From Carallia brachiata (Eukaryota; Streptophyta; Magnoliopsida; Malpighiales; Rhizophoraceae), in NCBI GenBank assembly GCA_021464245.1, contig JADCRB010000010.1, forward strand, positions 1,371,517-1,435,516: a DNA stretch of 64,000 bases, in the 5' to 3' direction. The position numbers were made by a program, and so were the translations under genes. A model generated the notes under the pieces. That model did no database searches, was not told the DNA's origin, and saw nothing but the letters and a program-made list of their open reading frames with translations. Within the stretch, counting starts at the first letter, position 1. The number at the start of each line of letters is the position of its first letter. Shown here piece after piece: positions 1 to 11,024 of this stretch.

Positions 1-159
1 TTGTTAATTCTATCTTATAATAAATTCTAAATCATATATTTTAAATTTATAAATGTAAGTATTCTAATACATACATATGTATTATAATATTATATTTTAC
101 ATATAAATTTTGATGTATAATATATATAAATATTTTTTTATATATTTAATATTAAATAC

Positions 160-247
160 AGGTTTTACCGGTTCAATTTCCGGTTAAACCGGTTGAACCG
201 GTTGGATCTTGAACCACTAAACTTTCCGGTTCAATATCCGGTCCAGT
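160..247. repeat. CCGGTT-rich repeat block
   Basis: Seven or so CCGGT/ACCGG motifs, many of them CCGGTT or AACCGG, are packed into under 90 bases in otherwise AT-only DNA. Several are arranged as short palindromes such as AACCGGTT. Blocks like this are common in dispersed plant repeats, but no element ends are visible here, so I do not assign a family. Confidence 0.5.
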
Positions 248-789
248 TCTTACAACATTGGTTTGAAGTTATTTGGGAAGGATTATGTTTTATATTTTTG
301 AGTTGGGTGTTCTGTTATTACCTCTATGTATGTCATAGGTTAGTTTTTTGGAAAATCGATGTCCGATATATTCAATCTATTTCTGTCGCAAGTCCACTTA
401 GGTGCATTGCGTATTGCCAGTAGCAGTTTCATCCGATCAGATTAAATTTAGTTAATTCTTCATAGTTAGGTATATTTAGTCATTGGTAAATTAGTACCCT
501 CGTCTGAGGATAATGTCTTAATTGGCTTAAAGTCTAATTTGTGGATGGTCATAGTGGCCTTATGAAATGTAAGTCATTTAAATCGAGTTATATTTTTGTT
601 ATACACAAATACTTCTGATATCTTTCTATTCCCTCCATGTATATTTTTGATAAATATTAATATAAGGATTTATTTATGTCAAAAATATTCAGTCGTAAAT
701 GCGCTCAACATGGCGGGGCCAGCCGCTTGTAGGCAACATAGTGGGGACATTTCAGATAGATGGCTGGTAGTGGTATGATGCTAGCATAT

Positions 790-1313
790 CCTCACATTGA
801 TCAATCGATATGTTCTGTGGCCAAGTTTCTATATCTGCCGAGTGGAGTCTCCCCAAACTCCTTATAAAAACGTGAATTAGAGAGACACATGTTATTAGCC
901 AAGTAACCCTTGGACTATTATACGTATTGTGATCGTACTTTTTCCTTTTAAAAAAAAAAAAACAATTGTGGTCCTCGTTAATTTAAAGGAGAAGAGAAAG
1001 ATGGAATTGTATCTATGATTTTGGTGCAAAGAAATAATTACACAATTTAACAATTATATTCAATCAAGGACATTTCTCTGTTTTTAGATCTTACAAGTGT
1101 ATAATGCAATCTAGAGGACTTTAATTTATCCTGCAAGAGAATGTCTTGGTACTTTAAAGTGAATATCATATTAACGCAGACTTAACGCGGTTCTGTAGAT
1201 TCCAAATTTACAAATTCTAATTCCAACTTTTACCATATTATCACATCCACACATTGATCACCCGATTTGTCCTGTCGCCAAGCTTGCGTGTGCGTGAAAA
1301 TCTTCCCAAACTT
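790..1313. repeat. diverged direct repeat in the methyltransferase promoter and leader
   Basis: Two diverged copies of a block of roughly 70 bases lie at 790-861 and 1248-1313. Both contain the order CACATTGATCA, a CGAT stretch, TGTCCTG or TGTTCTG, CCAAG, and finally CCCAAACT. The second copy ends about 90 bases before the start codon at 1404. The first copy is followed by a TATA-like TTATAAAA near 863. The arrangement suggests an old local duplication of the proximal promoter or leader. Either copy could hold the working core promoter; the sequence alone does not decide which. Confidence 0.5.
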
Positions 1314-1403
1314 GCCGTAGAATAGAAGCTAGGTGTAGGAGAGAGGGCATTGTTCGCTTATCGGCATTTATTAGACAATTGGCCGGAGGAAGAGGAATGA
1401 GAT

Positions 1404-4400
1404 ATGGAAGTCATGGAAGTACTTCACATGAATAGTGGAGATGGGCAAACTAGTTACGCGAAAAATTCAGCCGTCCAGGTTTAGCTCCATCTTCTAATCA
1501 ATATAATATGTGAAACTTTTTTTTAATTTTTTTTAAAAACTAATTTGGTTCATATTTTTATGCACGTTTTCCGAAAACTCTCTTTTTTTCCTTTTATTTT
1601 CTATAAGCTGTTGATAATATAGTGCTTCTTTGGCAGCTGTTTATGCTTTGAAGGGTATGGAAAAATTCGTCTTCTAATAACCATGGAGAAACAGCCAATA
1701 TTGGCGCACAAGAATTTTTTTTTTTTTTGGATAAATTGTAAGACTTTGTTTGTGGGAGTAACAGATATTTAATTACTGGGGTATACCATATTATTGGAAG
1801 AAATGATAATAATTATTCAATTTTGCAGAACAAGATAATAACGATGGCAAGGCCAATTGTAGAGGAAGCTATAAGCGAAATGCTGGGCACTATTAAACCT
1901 GTCCCTACAAGCATTAGTATTGCGGATTTGGGTTGTTCATCTGGACCTAATTCCTTATTGGCTATATCCGAGATAATTGACTTCATTGAGGCCAAATGCA
2001 AGGAACTCGGCCTTCAAGCTCCAGAGCTAAGCGTTTTCCTGAATGATCTTCCTTTCAATGACTTCAACTCTGTATTTGGGTTATTGCCAAAATTCTACAA
2101 CCAGTTAAGGAAAGAGAAGGGGACGAGCTTTGGACCATGTTTTGTATCCGCCACTCCTGGTTCTTTCTATGGTCGACTGTTTCCCAGCGTGAGCATGCAC
2201 TGTGTTCACTCTTCCTCGAGCCTTCACTGGCTCTCTCAGGTTAGCATTTTCAGTGATTGCATTGCATGCTTTATGTCCTGTTGGTGAAAATGTGTCAATA
2301 ACTTGAATATTTTTCACCATAACGTGCTCTTCATGGACCAAAAAAACCAAAAAAAAAAGAAAAAGACAACGATAATATGCTCTATGCTTCTTTGCAATTC
2401 TCTCCCTGCTGATACGGTCGAGGCACATGTGAGCAAGCCCTGTAGATTTGGATGGACAGTGTTTGAAAGGGTGATGCTGCTACTTCAATGAAATTTTTTC
2501 TCTGTTTTTTCGTTTTGTTATATAGGCTACGAGCACCACATGTCAAAAAGTTAGGAGCAATCCTCCCGCATCCAGACACAATGTCATTTCTTCTTAGAGA
2601 GCACATTTAGTGATTAATAGTTTCAATATCTATCTAAAAGGTTTCAAGTCGAAATCTTTGGATACATTTATCTCTCAAAGATATGCACATTATGCAAATT
2701 GGTCTAAGTTTGAATCCAATTATTCGGAAACAGCGATTTCAATTTATCATTTTGATAGTTTGATTGGCCAATTGATCGGTTTTTGACTTGTCGAAATTAC
2801 ATCCGATTTTAAAAGTTAATTGAATTGAAAACTATATTAATTCTCAAAATTTTTCAGGTCTGGTCCCATTTTAAGAACATCAGTCTTGATAGATTTAAAA
2901 AAGAAAAAACAAAAGAACAGTTATGCTGTATTTGGATTGTTAAAAAGTCGTGAAAAAAAAAATATAAGAAAATAAAATTATTTAAATTAATGAGAAAGTT
3001 GTGTATTTGGATTGTTAGAAAGTTGTAAGAAAGAAAATTATAAGAAAATAAAATTATTTAAATTAATGAGAAAGTTATGAGAAAAAAATAATAAAAAAGA
3101 AAATAAATAATAATTTATGAGTGAAAAAGTAAAAGTTTATTATTTGGATTAATGAGAAAATTGTGAAATTTTTTTTTTTAAAAATAATATAATAATAATA
3201 ATATTTTTTAACTAAAATTTTTCAATTATTTTTTTCCTCGTTAAATTCTCTCAAACCAAATATACCATTAATGTCATCGAACTTTTTTAAACTGCGGACC
3301 ATTGAGACATTATTGTGACTGTCGGCAAATACAACAACCCTAACATCAATTGTAGCGATGGGGCTAAGTCTTTCTCTTTTTGATCTACAAAAAATTAATT
3401 ACACCATCAGTTATAAAAAAAAATAACTTTCTACATTTTTTTAAAAATTAAAATTTAAAACTTTTAAAATAAAATTTTTATTCTTAAAAAAAATATAAAG
3501 GACGATTATTTTTGTGTGGCCACTTCAAATGTTCAATTTCAGTTGTTTAGACATGTTTAATAATGATTTGGCCTCGTATAAACAGTCTAGTGATACTTGT
3601 CAAATGTCGTAGGGTTTATTCTCTCACAGATTTAATGTAGATTTTTTGATCTATTTTGTATAAATAGTTCAAACAAATCTTTTTAATGAATCTATAAAAT
3701 ACCACTCTTACTTACCTATTTTCAAGATTTAAAAAAAAACTTGTTTAATAATGTTGATGGTACGTAACAAAAACATTTGTCAATAAACTGGAGATGACGC
3801 TTACATTTTAATTTTCATTTTTTTTTGGTAAAACGGTTACATTTTAATTCGAGGTAGGTAGAACTTACAATGTTTCTTTTTTTATTCCCTTGGGCAAATG
3901 AAATACGAGCAATCAAACAAAAATATCAAAGTATTGAATGAAAATCTTTAAAGAAGATTAAAATGATATGAATTATTTAATTAATTAAATTTTAAAAAAT
4001 AATTATTAAATATTATTAAATAAAATTTAAAATATTTTAATACTATTTAAAAAACAGTTATACAGAAAAACTAAATTATTGATTATTTTTAGACCTACTG
4101 ACTTCATTCAATGGCAATACTGTTCTTGAGATATACGCAAAGCACAAAATCAAAGTGAAATAATAATGCAAAGGACTGATAAAGACGTCATTCTTTTAAC
4201 ATAATTAAATATAGACAAGTTAAGAAGATATTTGTTAATATATAATTTATTTGATAATATTTAATAATTTATTTTTTTTAAATTTAATCACCTATTAATT
4301 GATATTACTTTAATTTTAATTTGATTGTACTTAATCTGCATCCATCAAAGATTTTTTTTTTTTTTTATTTTGTGAGTGACAAAAGAAAGAAAATTTATGG

Positions 4401-6077
4401 GCAGGTTCCACCAGAGCTAGACGCCAAAGCCAACGGGGCCGTAAACAAGGGAAAGATTTATATATCAAAGACAAGCCCGCAAAGTGTGTTAGATGCATAC
4501 TCCAGGCAATTTCGGGAGGACTTTTCAGTGTTCTTAAAGTCACGTTCAGCAGAGATAGTTCCCAATGGTCGTATGGTCTTGTCATTCGTAGGCAGGAGAT
4601 CCACAGACCCCACCACCGAGGACAGCTGCCATCATTTGGAGCTGTTGGCCCAAGCTTTAATGCACCTGGTTTTAGAGGTACTAACTAATATCTTCGAGAG
4701 TCCAGGTACACATGCAAAGTTTTAATAATGTGTTTAGGGATAGTGTTAGAAACAAAATAGAAAAAAAAATGATTTCTTGTTATTGTTTGGTTACTGGTGA
4801 ATTTTAGGTAAAAAATAATTATTAATGCTATCAAGTTAATCAGTAAAGGTAAACAAATAAATAAATAAAAGTATTATGACCAAAATAGATTCAATATTTT
4901 TTGTGTTTTAAGGATATTTTTATAATTTTAATTTATTTTTTAATTATTTATAAGGATATTTTTATAATTTCATCTAACACTTTATTTGTCATTATTTTAA
5001 CATACAATCTAAACACAAAATTTTATTTTTTATTATTTTATTATAATTTTTTTTAAATTATTTTATTATAATTTTTTTCTCATTAAAATCTCACAATTCA
5101 AATATACTATAAGCATTCGTAATATTGTCCGAGCGAAACTAGAGTAGTGGTTTTAAAAAAGCATACTCCGTTTCATTTAGAGAAAACAAAATTGGGCTGT
5201 ATACTTTTTTCTTATCTTCAAGCGATCATTCAAGATCTAAAAGCGTACCGACTAATATCTTCAAAATTTCCAACCGATTGGAATTGAACTTTTTAAATAG
5301 TTGAAAACGTAACTTCAAATAAGTAGAAAGAAATGGTTAAATAGTTTTATTCAATAGCATCTAAATTTTTTTTTTAATTTTTTTTATAAATTTAATTATT
5401 TAACGATTTGTATCATTTTACTCCTACTTTATAATTAATTAAGTGAAGTTATCAAATTTTTTATAAAATTCAAATTATTTTGTTTTTAAGTCAGTCATAC
5501 GGAGCTGTTTCCAAATCTCCCTAATCTGCATGATCAAATTAACGTACAAAATTCACTTAATCACAAATCACATGGGTTGGAAGATTAATCAATACGCTTG
5601 CTCATGAATTTAAAATTTTGTGACAAACATTATTAATAGAACTAACGATTGGAGTAGCTACCATAAGGTAGATTGCTTTGAGTATTTAACTATGTTGCGG
5701 ATTTGGCTTCGCAGGGGAAGATAGAGGAGGAAAAGGTAGATTGCTTTAATGTCCCTTACTATGGTCCATGTGCTGAGGAACTTAAGCTGGAGATACAAAA
5801 AGAAGGGTCGTTCATAATTCATGGCCTCGGAACCTTTGAAATAGATTGGGATGCAGGTGCCATGGCATTTGCTACAGAAACTCGTGGGCAGACGGTAAGC
5901 AAGGTAATTAGAGCTGTGGTGGAGTCCATGCTGGAATCTCAGTTTGGAGGAGACATAATGGACGAATTGTTCCTGCGATATGGGGAGCTTGTGGATGATT
6001 ACTTCTCAAAGTCGACCCCCAAATACTTGAATTTTTTCATTTCCATGGTTAGAAAGGACCCCAGGATTGCTAATTGA
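1404..6077 (+). CDS. JMT: SABATH carboxyl methyltransferase, jasmonate O-methyltransferase-like (4 exons)
   Basis: Four exons join in frame with GT-AG introns: 1404-1478, 1829-2239, 4405-4677 and 5715-6077, giving 373 residues, the usual SABATH length. The family moves a methyl group from S-adenosylmethionine to the carboxyl of small acids such as jasmonate or salicylate, in the cytosol. Visible SAM-site motifs are SYAKNS (exon 1), [10 protein letters not shown] at residues 57-66 and LNDLPFND at 96-103. The substrate pocket motif [13 protein letters not shown] starts at 152; its His158-Trp159 is the JMT-type reading, whereas SAMT-type enzymes usually have Met before the Trp (from memory). [10 protein letters not shown] and GRMVLSF follow in exon 3. 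The start codon is the first of two in-frame ATGs (the second is codon 4). There are no stops or frameshifts, so it appears functional. The family call is secure; jasmonate as substrate is inferred. Intron 2 (2.2 kb) and intron 3 (1.0 kb) are AT-rich and hold repeats. Confidence 0.9.
2927..3268. repeat. intronic AT-rich repeat with 75-bp tandem units, MITE-like
   Basis: Within intron 2 of the methyltransferase, a unit beginning GTATTTGGATTGTTA occurs at 2928 and again at 3003 (period 75), with a shorter third trace near 3140. The far side ends TCTCTCAAACCAAATATACC, roughly the inverse of the start. This gives a weak terminal inverted repeat. A related-looking segment sits in intron 3 at about 4728-5115, which ends CTCACAATTCAAATATAC. 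I read these as two decayed copies of one non-autonomous DNA element. Confidence 0.4.
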
Positions 6078-6359
6078 GGTGATTGGAATGGAAGGCATCG
6101 CCCACCTTTTTTCAATTCCGCAACTTCTCTTTTGGTTTAATCTATAATAGGCAACGCATGCATATGATTAAGAATTTAAGATTCGACATATTATTAGTTT
6201 AAGCCGTATTGGATGGCTTCATGTTATGACGTACTGTGGGGTAGGGTGAAGAGGGCATGGCAATAATTCTTCAGTGTCATAAAAGCACTCGAAGATGTTA
6301 TTTATCATGTCGCACTTAGGTCATGTGTTAACATATGTATTAACAAACTTAATGCACAT

Positions 6360-7720
6360 CTTTTGTGATGAAATCTTCATTAGCTTTATGAGATAATTCC
6401 ATCTCATCCGACGCCTCTCTAAACCCATCAGGGGCTGTGCTTCTAACTACCCTCCAAATGCACTGCTTCAAAAAATGCCCTTTAAACTTCTTGTACTATT
6501 TTGCTTAGATATGCCTGACAGAATTACGACTAGTGGCAACAACTCAGACACAGTATTCTCGAGTCCCTACAACAAGCAAAGCAAAGAAAATTGTATTATT
6601 AAACAGTAATTATCCATAACTTCAAATTAAAGTAATTTAAAAGCAATTTCACTTGAACAACATACTTTTGTTGATCACTTATGATTAGAGGTGTCAAAAG
6701 CTGACCCGACCCGATGGGTTGACCCGAACCCGCCCGAAAAAATACGACCCGAACCCGACCCGAAGGATGACCTAACTCGAAATGACCCGAACCCAAATGA
6801 CCCGAAAATTTTTGGGTCAAACCCGACCCAACCCTAACCCGACCCGTTGACCCGAACTTTTTTTTTTCTTAAGGGAACAAAAAAAATAAAATGAAAAAAT
6901 TTAGCATATTTTATATTATAAAAAGTATAGATTATACTATTTTCAATATAAATCTTAATTATAAATTTTTTTAGAATATTTTGAAATTTTTTATACAGTT
7001 TTAAATTTTATTTTAATTTTTAAAAATATTTTAAAAGAAAAATTTTCAATTATTTTTCAATCATATGATTTTCTTTGATTTTTAAGAATTTTTAGTAAAA
7101 TTTTTGAAATTTTTAAATTTTTAAAATTTTTAATAAAAAATGTCACGTCATCAAAAATGATGACGTGGCCAACCCGTGGGTTGACTCGAACCCGACCCGA
7201 ACCCGAAGTGACCCAACCCAAAATGACCCGAAGATAACTTGACCCGTAAGTAACCCGACCCGAAGTGACCCAACCCGAACCCAACCCGATGACCCGTTTT
7301 GACACCTATACTTATGATTGTCCAAACAAAGCCATTTGTTATGTCAAGTTCTAGGATCAAAAGTTTAAAGAATAACCTCCAATTTTCTGTATCTTCTTTG
7401 TTCACAAAAGCCCAAGCGATGAGATACATTGTTCCATTGCAGTTAACAATTCTCCTTTTAGAATGCTTTTTAGCAAACATCCATCCAAACCGATCACGGG
7501 CCTATAACCTGCTAAGAAGCCAATCCTAGATGCCCCAAACCCATTATTTTTAAACATATGATGGTGGGGTCTGCCTAAAACTTAAACAAATCATTTGGAT
7601 TAGTTGTCTTTAGCTCTGCCTCATATAACCTTAACCTTAGAAAACAATAATGCTCCTTTATGGATTCTAATGGCTTTTGAAAGGCTTGCTATAGACTTTG
7701 CAATAAGGAGAAGGATAAAA
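6360..7720 (-). pseudogene. MULE (MuDR-type) transposase relic, interrupted by a foldback element
   Basis: On the minus strand, reading from 7720 down, several short frames together match the core of a Mutator-like transposase. They show the LYEAELKTTNPND segment (about 7630-7570), GYRPVIGLDGC (7510-7478) with the first catalytic Asp, a block containing MYLIAWAFV, and TIIS up to 7310. The 623-bp element at 6687-7309 then intervenes. Beyond it the frame resumes as DQQK with the second catalytic Asp. Farther down, a degenerate RHI...YKKFKGHFLK and FREASDEMELS region runs to about 6365. Stops and frameshifts make it non-functional. It starts about 280 bases downstream of the methyltransferase stop codon, in opposite orientation. 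No terminal inverted repeats of the parent element were found. Confidence 0.75.
6687..7309. mobile_element. 623-bp non-autonomous foldback element with GACCCG-rich ends and 10-bp target duplication
   Basis: The left end reads AGAGGTGTCAAAAG and the right end, reverse-complemented, ATAGGTGTCAAAAC, so the termini are inverted repeats. The direct repeat ACTTATGATT lies immediately outside both ends (6677-6686 and 7310-7319). A target duplication of 9-11 bases is typical of Mutator-like elements. About 150 bases inside each end are dense GACCCG/AACCCG repeats, while the centre is AT-rich. A small hairpin, TCACGTCATCA against TGATGACGTGG, sits at 7143-7168. No protein is encoded. The element lies inside the MULE transposase relic, and one copy of the target duplication belongs to that relic's reading frame. 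Confidence 0.85.
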
Positions 7721-7865
7721 GACTTATTCAACTTTTTGTTCTTCTTCTATTGGTAAACAAACTTCTTTATATAAGAAGTTTTAGTACATCTTTCCAACTA
7801 AGATGAAATTCAATGAAGATTCAAATTTAAAACTGCTTCTAAAAATAAACTCAATCCTATCAACT

Positions 7866-8662
7866 TGTAAAAAAAAAAAAAAAAAGCGACAGAGGAAAAG
7901 TCAAGAAGAGCCAGTTGTAGAAATTGGAAAAATTGAAGCAATGAGCCCTTGATGCATGCATTTTCATTTGGTTGGCATTGTGCATAGTTTTCTTCAAAAT
8001 TGGCTAGCGAAATTAGGTGGCACAATGACTTATTTTGGCCTATAAATAAGCTATGAAATGGCCTCTGCAAGACATCCTAGAGCAAAGCAAACACTTACAA
8101 TTCTAAGACTTTGTTCTCTCCCTCTTCCTCTCTTAACAAATTTTTAGTTTAGTATTTTGGGTGTGTGCTCTTTGAACACCACTAAAGTGGATCTTCTCGA
8201 TCAAAAACTCAAAATACTAAACTTATTCACTTTAAACTTATAATCTTAATATTTTGGATGTATGCTCTCTACTCGTCACTGAACTAGATCTGTCAGATCA
8301 AAAACTTAAAATACTAAAATATTAAATATCTATTTGAGATCAAGCCTCTACGGCCCTCAATCGAGTCAAGTTAATCCGATCGAAATCAATCATCTATAGC
8401 CATCACCGGAGTTAAGGCATCTTCCAGAAATCAAGTTTCAGCTTTCAATGGAATTTATTTCTTCCGTTCAAGATCAAGCTGTGAAATTTATTTCTTTTGT
8501 TAAATATCAAGCTTACGTGACCCTTGACGAAATTATAAAGAAGTATTAATCAGAACTCTCGTATAAAGATCGACGCCATAAAGTTTAAAATTTTTATTTA
8601 TAATTTGTATTTATATTTTCGAAAGTTAACTGTTTTAATGCTCGAAACTTACAGTAGTATCA
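7866..8662 (+). repeat. left LTR of the Tat-type element
   Basis: It matches 17404-18196 along its length, including the shared stretches AAAATTGAAGCAATGAGCCC and TGTGCATAGTTTTCTTCAAA. A TATA-like CCTATAAATAAG at about 8039-8050 probably marks the element's own promoter. It starts TGTAAAAA after CAACT and ends CTTACAGTAGTATCA. Confidence 0.85.
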
Positions 8663-9299
8663 AATTTTTAACACACCCAGTAGGATATCTTTACATCTCA
8701 TCTTTTACTCCTAAAAAAACAATAAAAAATCTCGAAAGAAAAAAAAAAGGACAAAGAGAAAAGGACAAAAAAAACAAAAGAAAATAAGAAGAGAATGGTC
8801 CAAAAAAAAAAAGTAAAAATAAAGAGTAAAAAAATGTCAAAAAAAAAAGTATGAATTTAATGCACCCATGACACGAAAGTAGAGAATGACCGCCTCTACC
8901 AATAAAAAGGCGATTGCTCTATTACCTGCATCAACTACCCTACCTAGGTATGCAGGTCCAGAAACTCACAGACGGACACAATTTTTCGCCGCCCAAAATA
9001 TTGAAACAAGGGATTTGCAGTTCACATAGTAACAAGATCTCTCAGCCAATTCTCTCGCTGAATGAAGAAGTCCACTATTCACCCTGACTGAAGTTGAGGG
9101 CAAAGTAACAAATCCCGCACAACATCAAAAGCTGGCCTATTCTGTTGAAATAAGTACGAAGGAATCAAAAGAGCCCTCTACTCCAATCTTCCATGGAACA
9201 TTATCGGCCAACATCGATGTCGTGACAGTCATGATGATGAACACAATCAACACGAAAGAAAGGATCGCATAATTAAAAAGCAAAATTTTCCAACTAATT

Positions 9300-10985
9300 A
9301 GAGTTTTAAAAGAAACAGATCAACATATTGCCAATCTTAAAAGAACGGCCCTACTACAAGTTGATCCTAACATTGGCGATGAGCAGCCATATCCACTTAG
9401 TTTCCCCCAGAAATGACTCCAGCCAACATCTTCATGGCAGAAAAACAACAAAGTGGTTCCACACAGCTACCCCTTTCAAATTTTGTCGTTTCGTTATCTG
9501 TCTAATAATTATATGACATGATAGCCAATACAATTTTTTTACAACAAAGTGCATCATTTCAAGGTTTGCAAATTTACGTCCATCTGTACACAAGGTGGAT
9601 TAAACACCTCAGTATGCCCTTAGGCTACCAACCACCCAAGTTTGAGCAATTCAATGGACGAGGAGATCCTAAACAACACATTACTCACTTCGTCGAAACT
9701 TGCAACAATGCAGGAACTTATGACGACTTCTTGTGAAACAGTTTGTTCATTCACTCAAAGACACCACCTTTAGTTTGTTCATAAACCTTGAACTAGAATC
9801 AATTAAAAGTTGAGAACAGCTGTAACGCGAGTTTCTCAACAAAATTTTCATCATCCGTCAAACGGTAAGCATGATGGAACTTACAAGCACCAAGCAAATG
9901 AAAGGAAAGCTTGTCATCAAATACATAAATAGATAGAGTACTCTCAATTTGAATTCCAAGGTGGATTAAACACCTCAACATGCCCTTAGGCTACCAACCA
10001 CCCAAGTTTGAGCAATTAAATGGACGAGGAGATCCTAAACAACACATTACTCACTTCGTCGAAACTTGCAACAATGCAGGAACTTATGACGACCTCTTGT
10101 GAAACAGTTTATTCATTCACTCAAAGACACCACTTTTAGTTTGTTCATAAACCTTGAACTAGAATCAATTAAAAGTTGAGAACAGCTGCAACACGAGTTT
10201 CTCAATAATTTTTTCATCATCCGTTAAATGGTAAGCATGATGGAGCTTACAAGCACCAAGCAAATGAAAGGAGAGCCTGTCGCCGAATACATAAATAGAT
10301 AGAGTACTCTCAATTTGAATTGCAAGGATCGTTTGACGAAGACTTTCGCCGTAGAAATATGCATTCAAGGAATGTAGTAAGAGCTGTTATACATCCTACA
10401 AGGCATCAAACTATGAACCTTTGAAGAGCTGGCGATTCACACGCATGACATGGAGATAAGTATCCAAACTTCTGTGGGCACAATTCCCATCTAATTGGAG
10501 TAGCAGAGGGATAGGAGGAAAGTTAAGAAGTCTAACAACACAAAAAAAGGCAAAGAAGTAATGATCGTTGACACTTTACCAATAAAAGTGGGAGCTAAAG
10601 CAAAAGTGAACCCTCCAGTATCAACAGATCAATCGAAACAACAAAAAAGAAAAAATGTGACGTTGAAAGAGTTGAAGTAGAAGAAGTATCCATTTCTTGA
10701 CTCTGACGTTGAAGACATCATTGACCAACTTTTGAAGGCAAAGATAGTCGAACTCATGGAACCTAAGTAACCCAATGAGGAGATTAGGTGAATGATCCGA
10801 AATTCTGCAAGTATTATCGCATAGTCAGCCATCAAATCGAAAAGTGCTTTGTCTTAAAAGAGTTGATTATGAAACTCAAAAATCAAAATAAAATCATTTT
10901 GGACCAGGAAGATGTAATATCAGCTAACCAAACCATCGTTTATTCAAATCCATTAGAAGAAACAACACAATTCAAAGAAGAATAA
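9300..10985 (+). pseudogene. Tat-type gypsy gag relic
   Basis: Gag would build the virus-like particle of the element. Recognisable pieces are GYQPPKFEQFNGRGDPKQHI (about 9630-9690), the RQTVSMMELTSTKQMKG region, FEELAIHTHDMEISI (about 10420-10470) and a CKYYRIVSHQIEKC cysteine-histidine knuckle (about 10805-10845). Frames change at GACTTCTTGTGAAACAG, where one base is missing in both copies of the internal duplication. Several codons have become stops, notably TGG to TAG or TGA and CAA to TAA. The segment at 9591-10322 is a tandem duplication described separately. It is not functional. Confidence 0.8.
9591..10322 (+). repeat. 366-bp tandem duplication inside gag
   Basis: The block starting CAAGGTGGATTAAACACCTC at 9591 recurs at 9957, so the period is 366 bases, exactly 122 codons. 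Copy 2 ends with CAAGG again at 10323, giving a 5-base CAAGG homology at the junctions. The copies differ at a modest number of sites, for example CTGTAACGCGAG against CTGCAACACGAG. They share the upstream frameshift, so duplication followed that lesion. Confidence 0.9.
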
Positions 10986-11024
10986 CACGACGACAAAAAG
11001 TCCACGATAAAAGAGGTATCTAAA

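Noticed and set aside
38..160. AT-rich start of the window as a possible replication origin or matrix attachment site
   Set aside because: Composition alone does not distinguish such sites from ordinary AT-rich intergenic DNA.
6687..7309. Interstitial telomere tract
   Set aside because: The motif is GACCCG/AACCCG, not the plant telomere unit CCCTAAA, and the inverted ends with a target duplication identify a mobile element.
7057..7480. Overlapping minus-strand frames rich in Gly, Val, Ser and Arg
   Set aside because: Most of this is translation of the GACCCG repeat array. Only the part above 7310 is real transposase text.
10165..10368. Short minus-strand frames repeated at 9799-9981 and 10165-10368
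   Set aside because: They are mirror frames of the duplicated gag segment and do not represent a gene pair.
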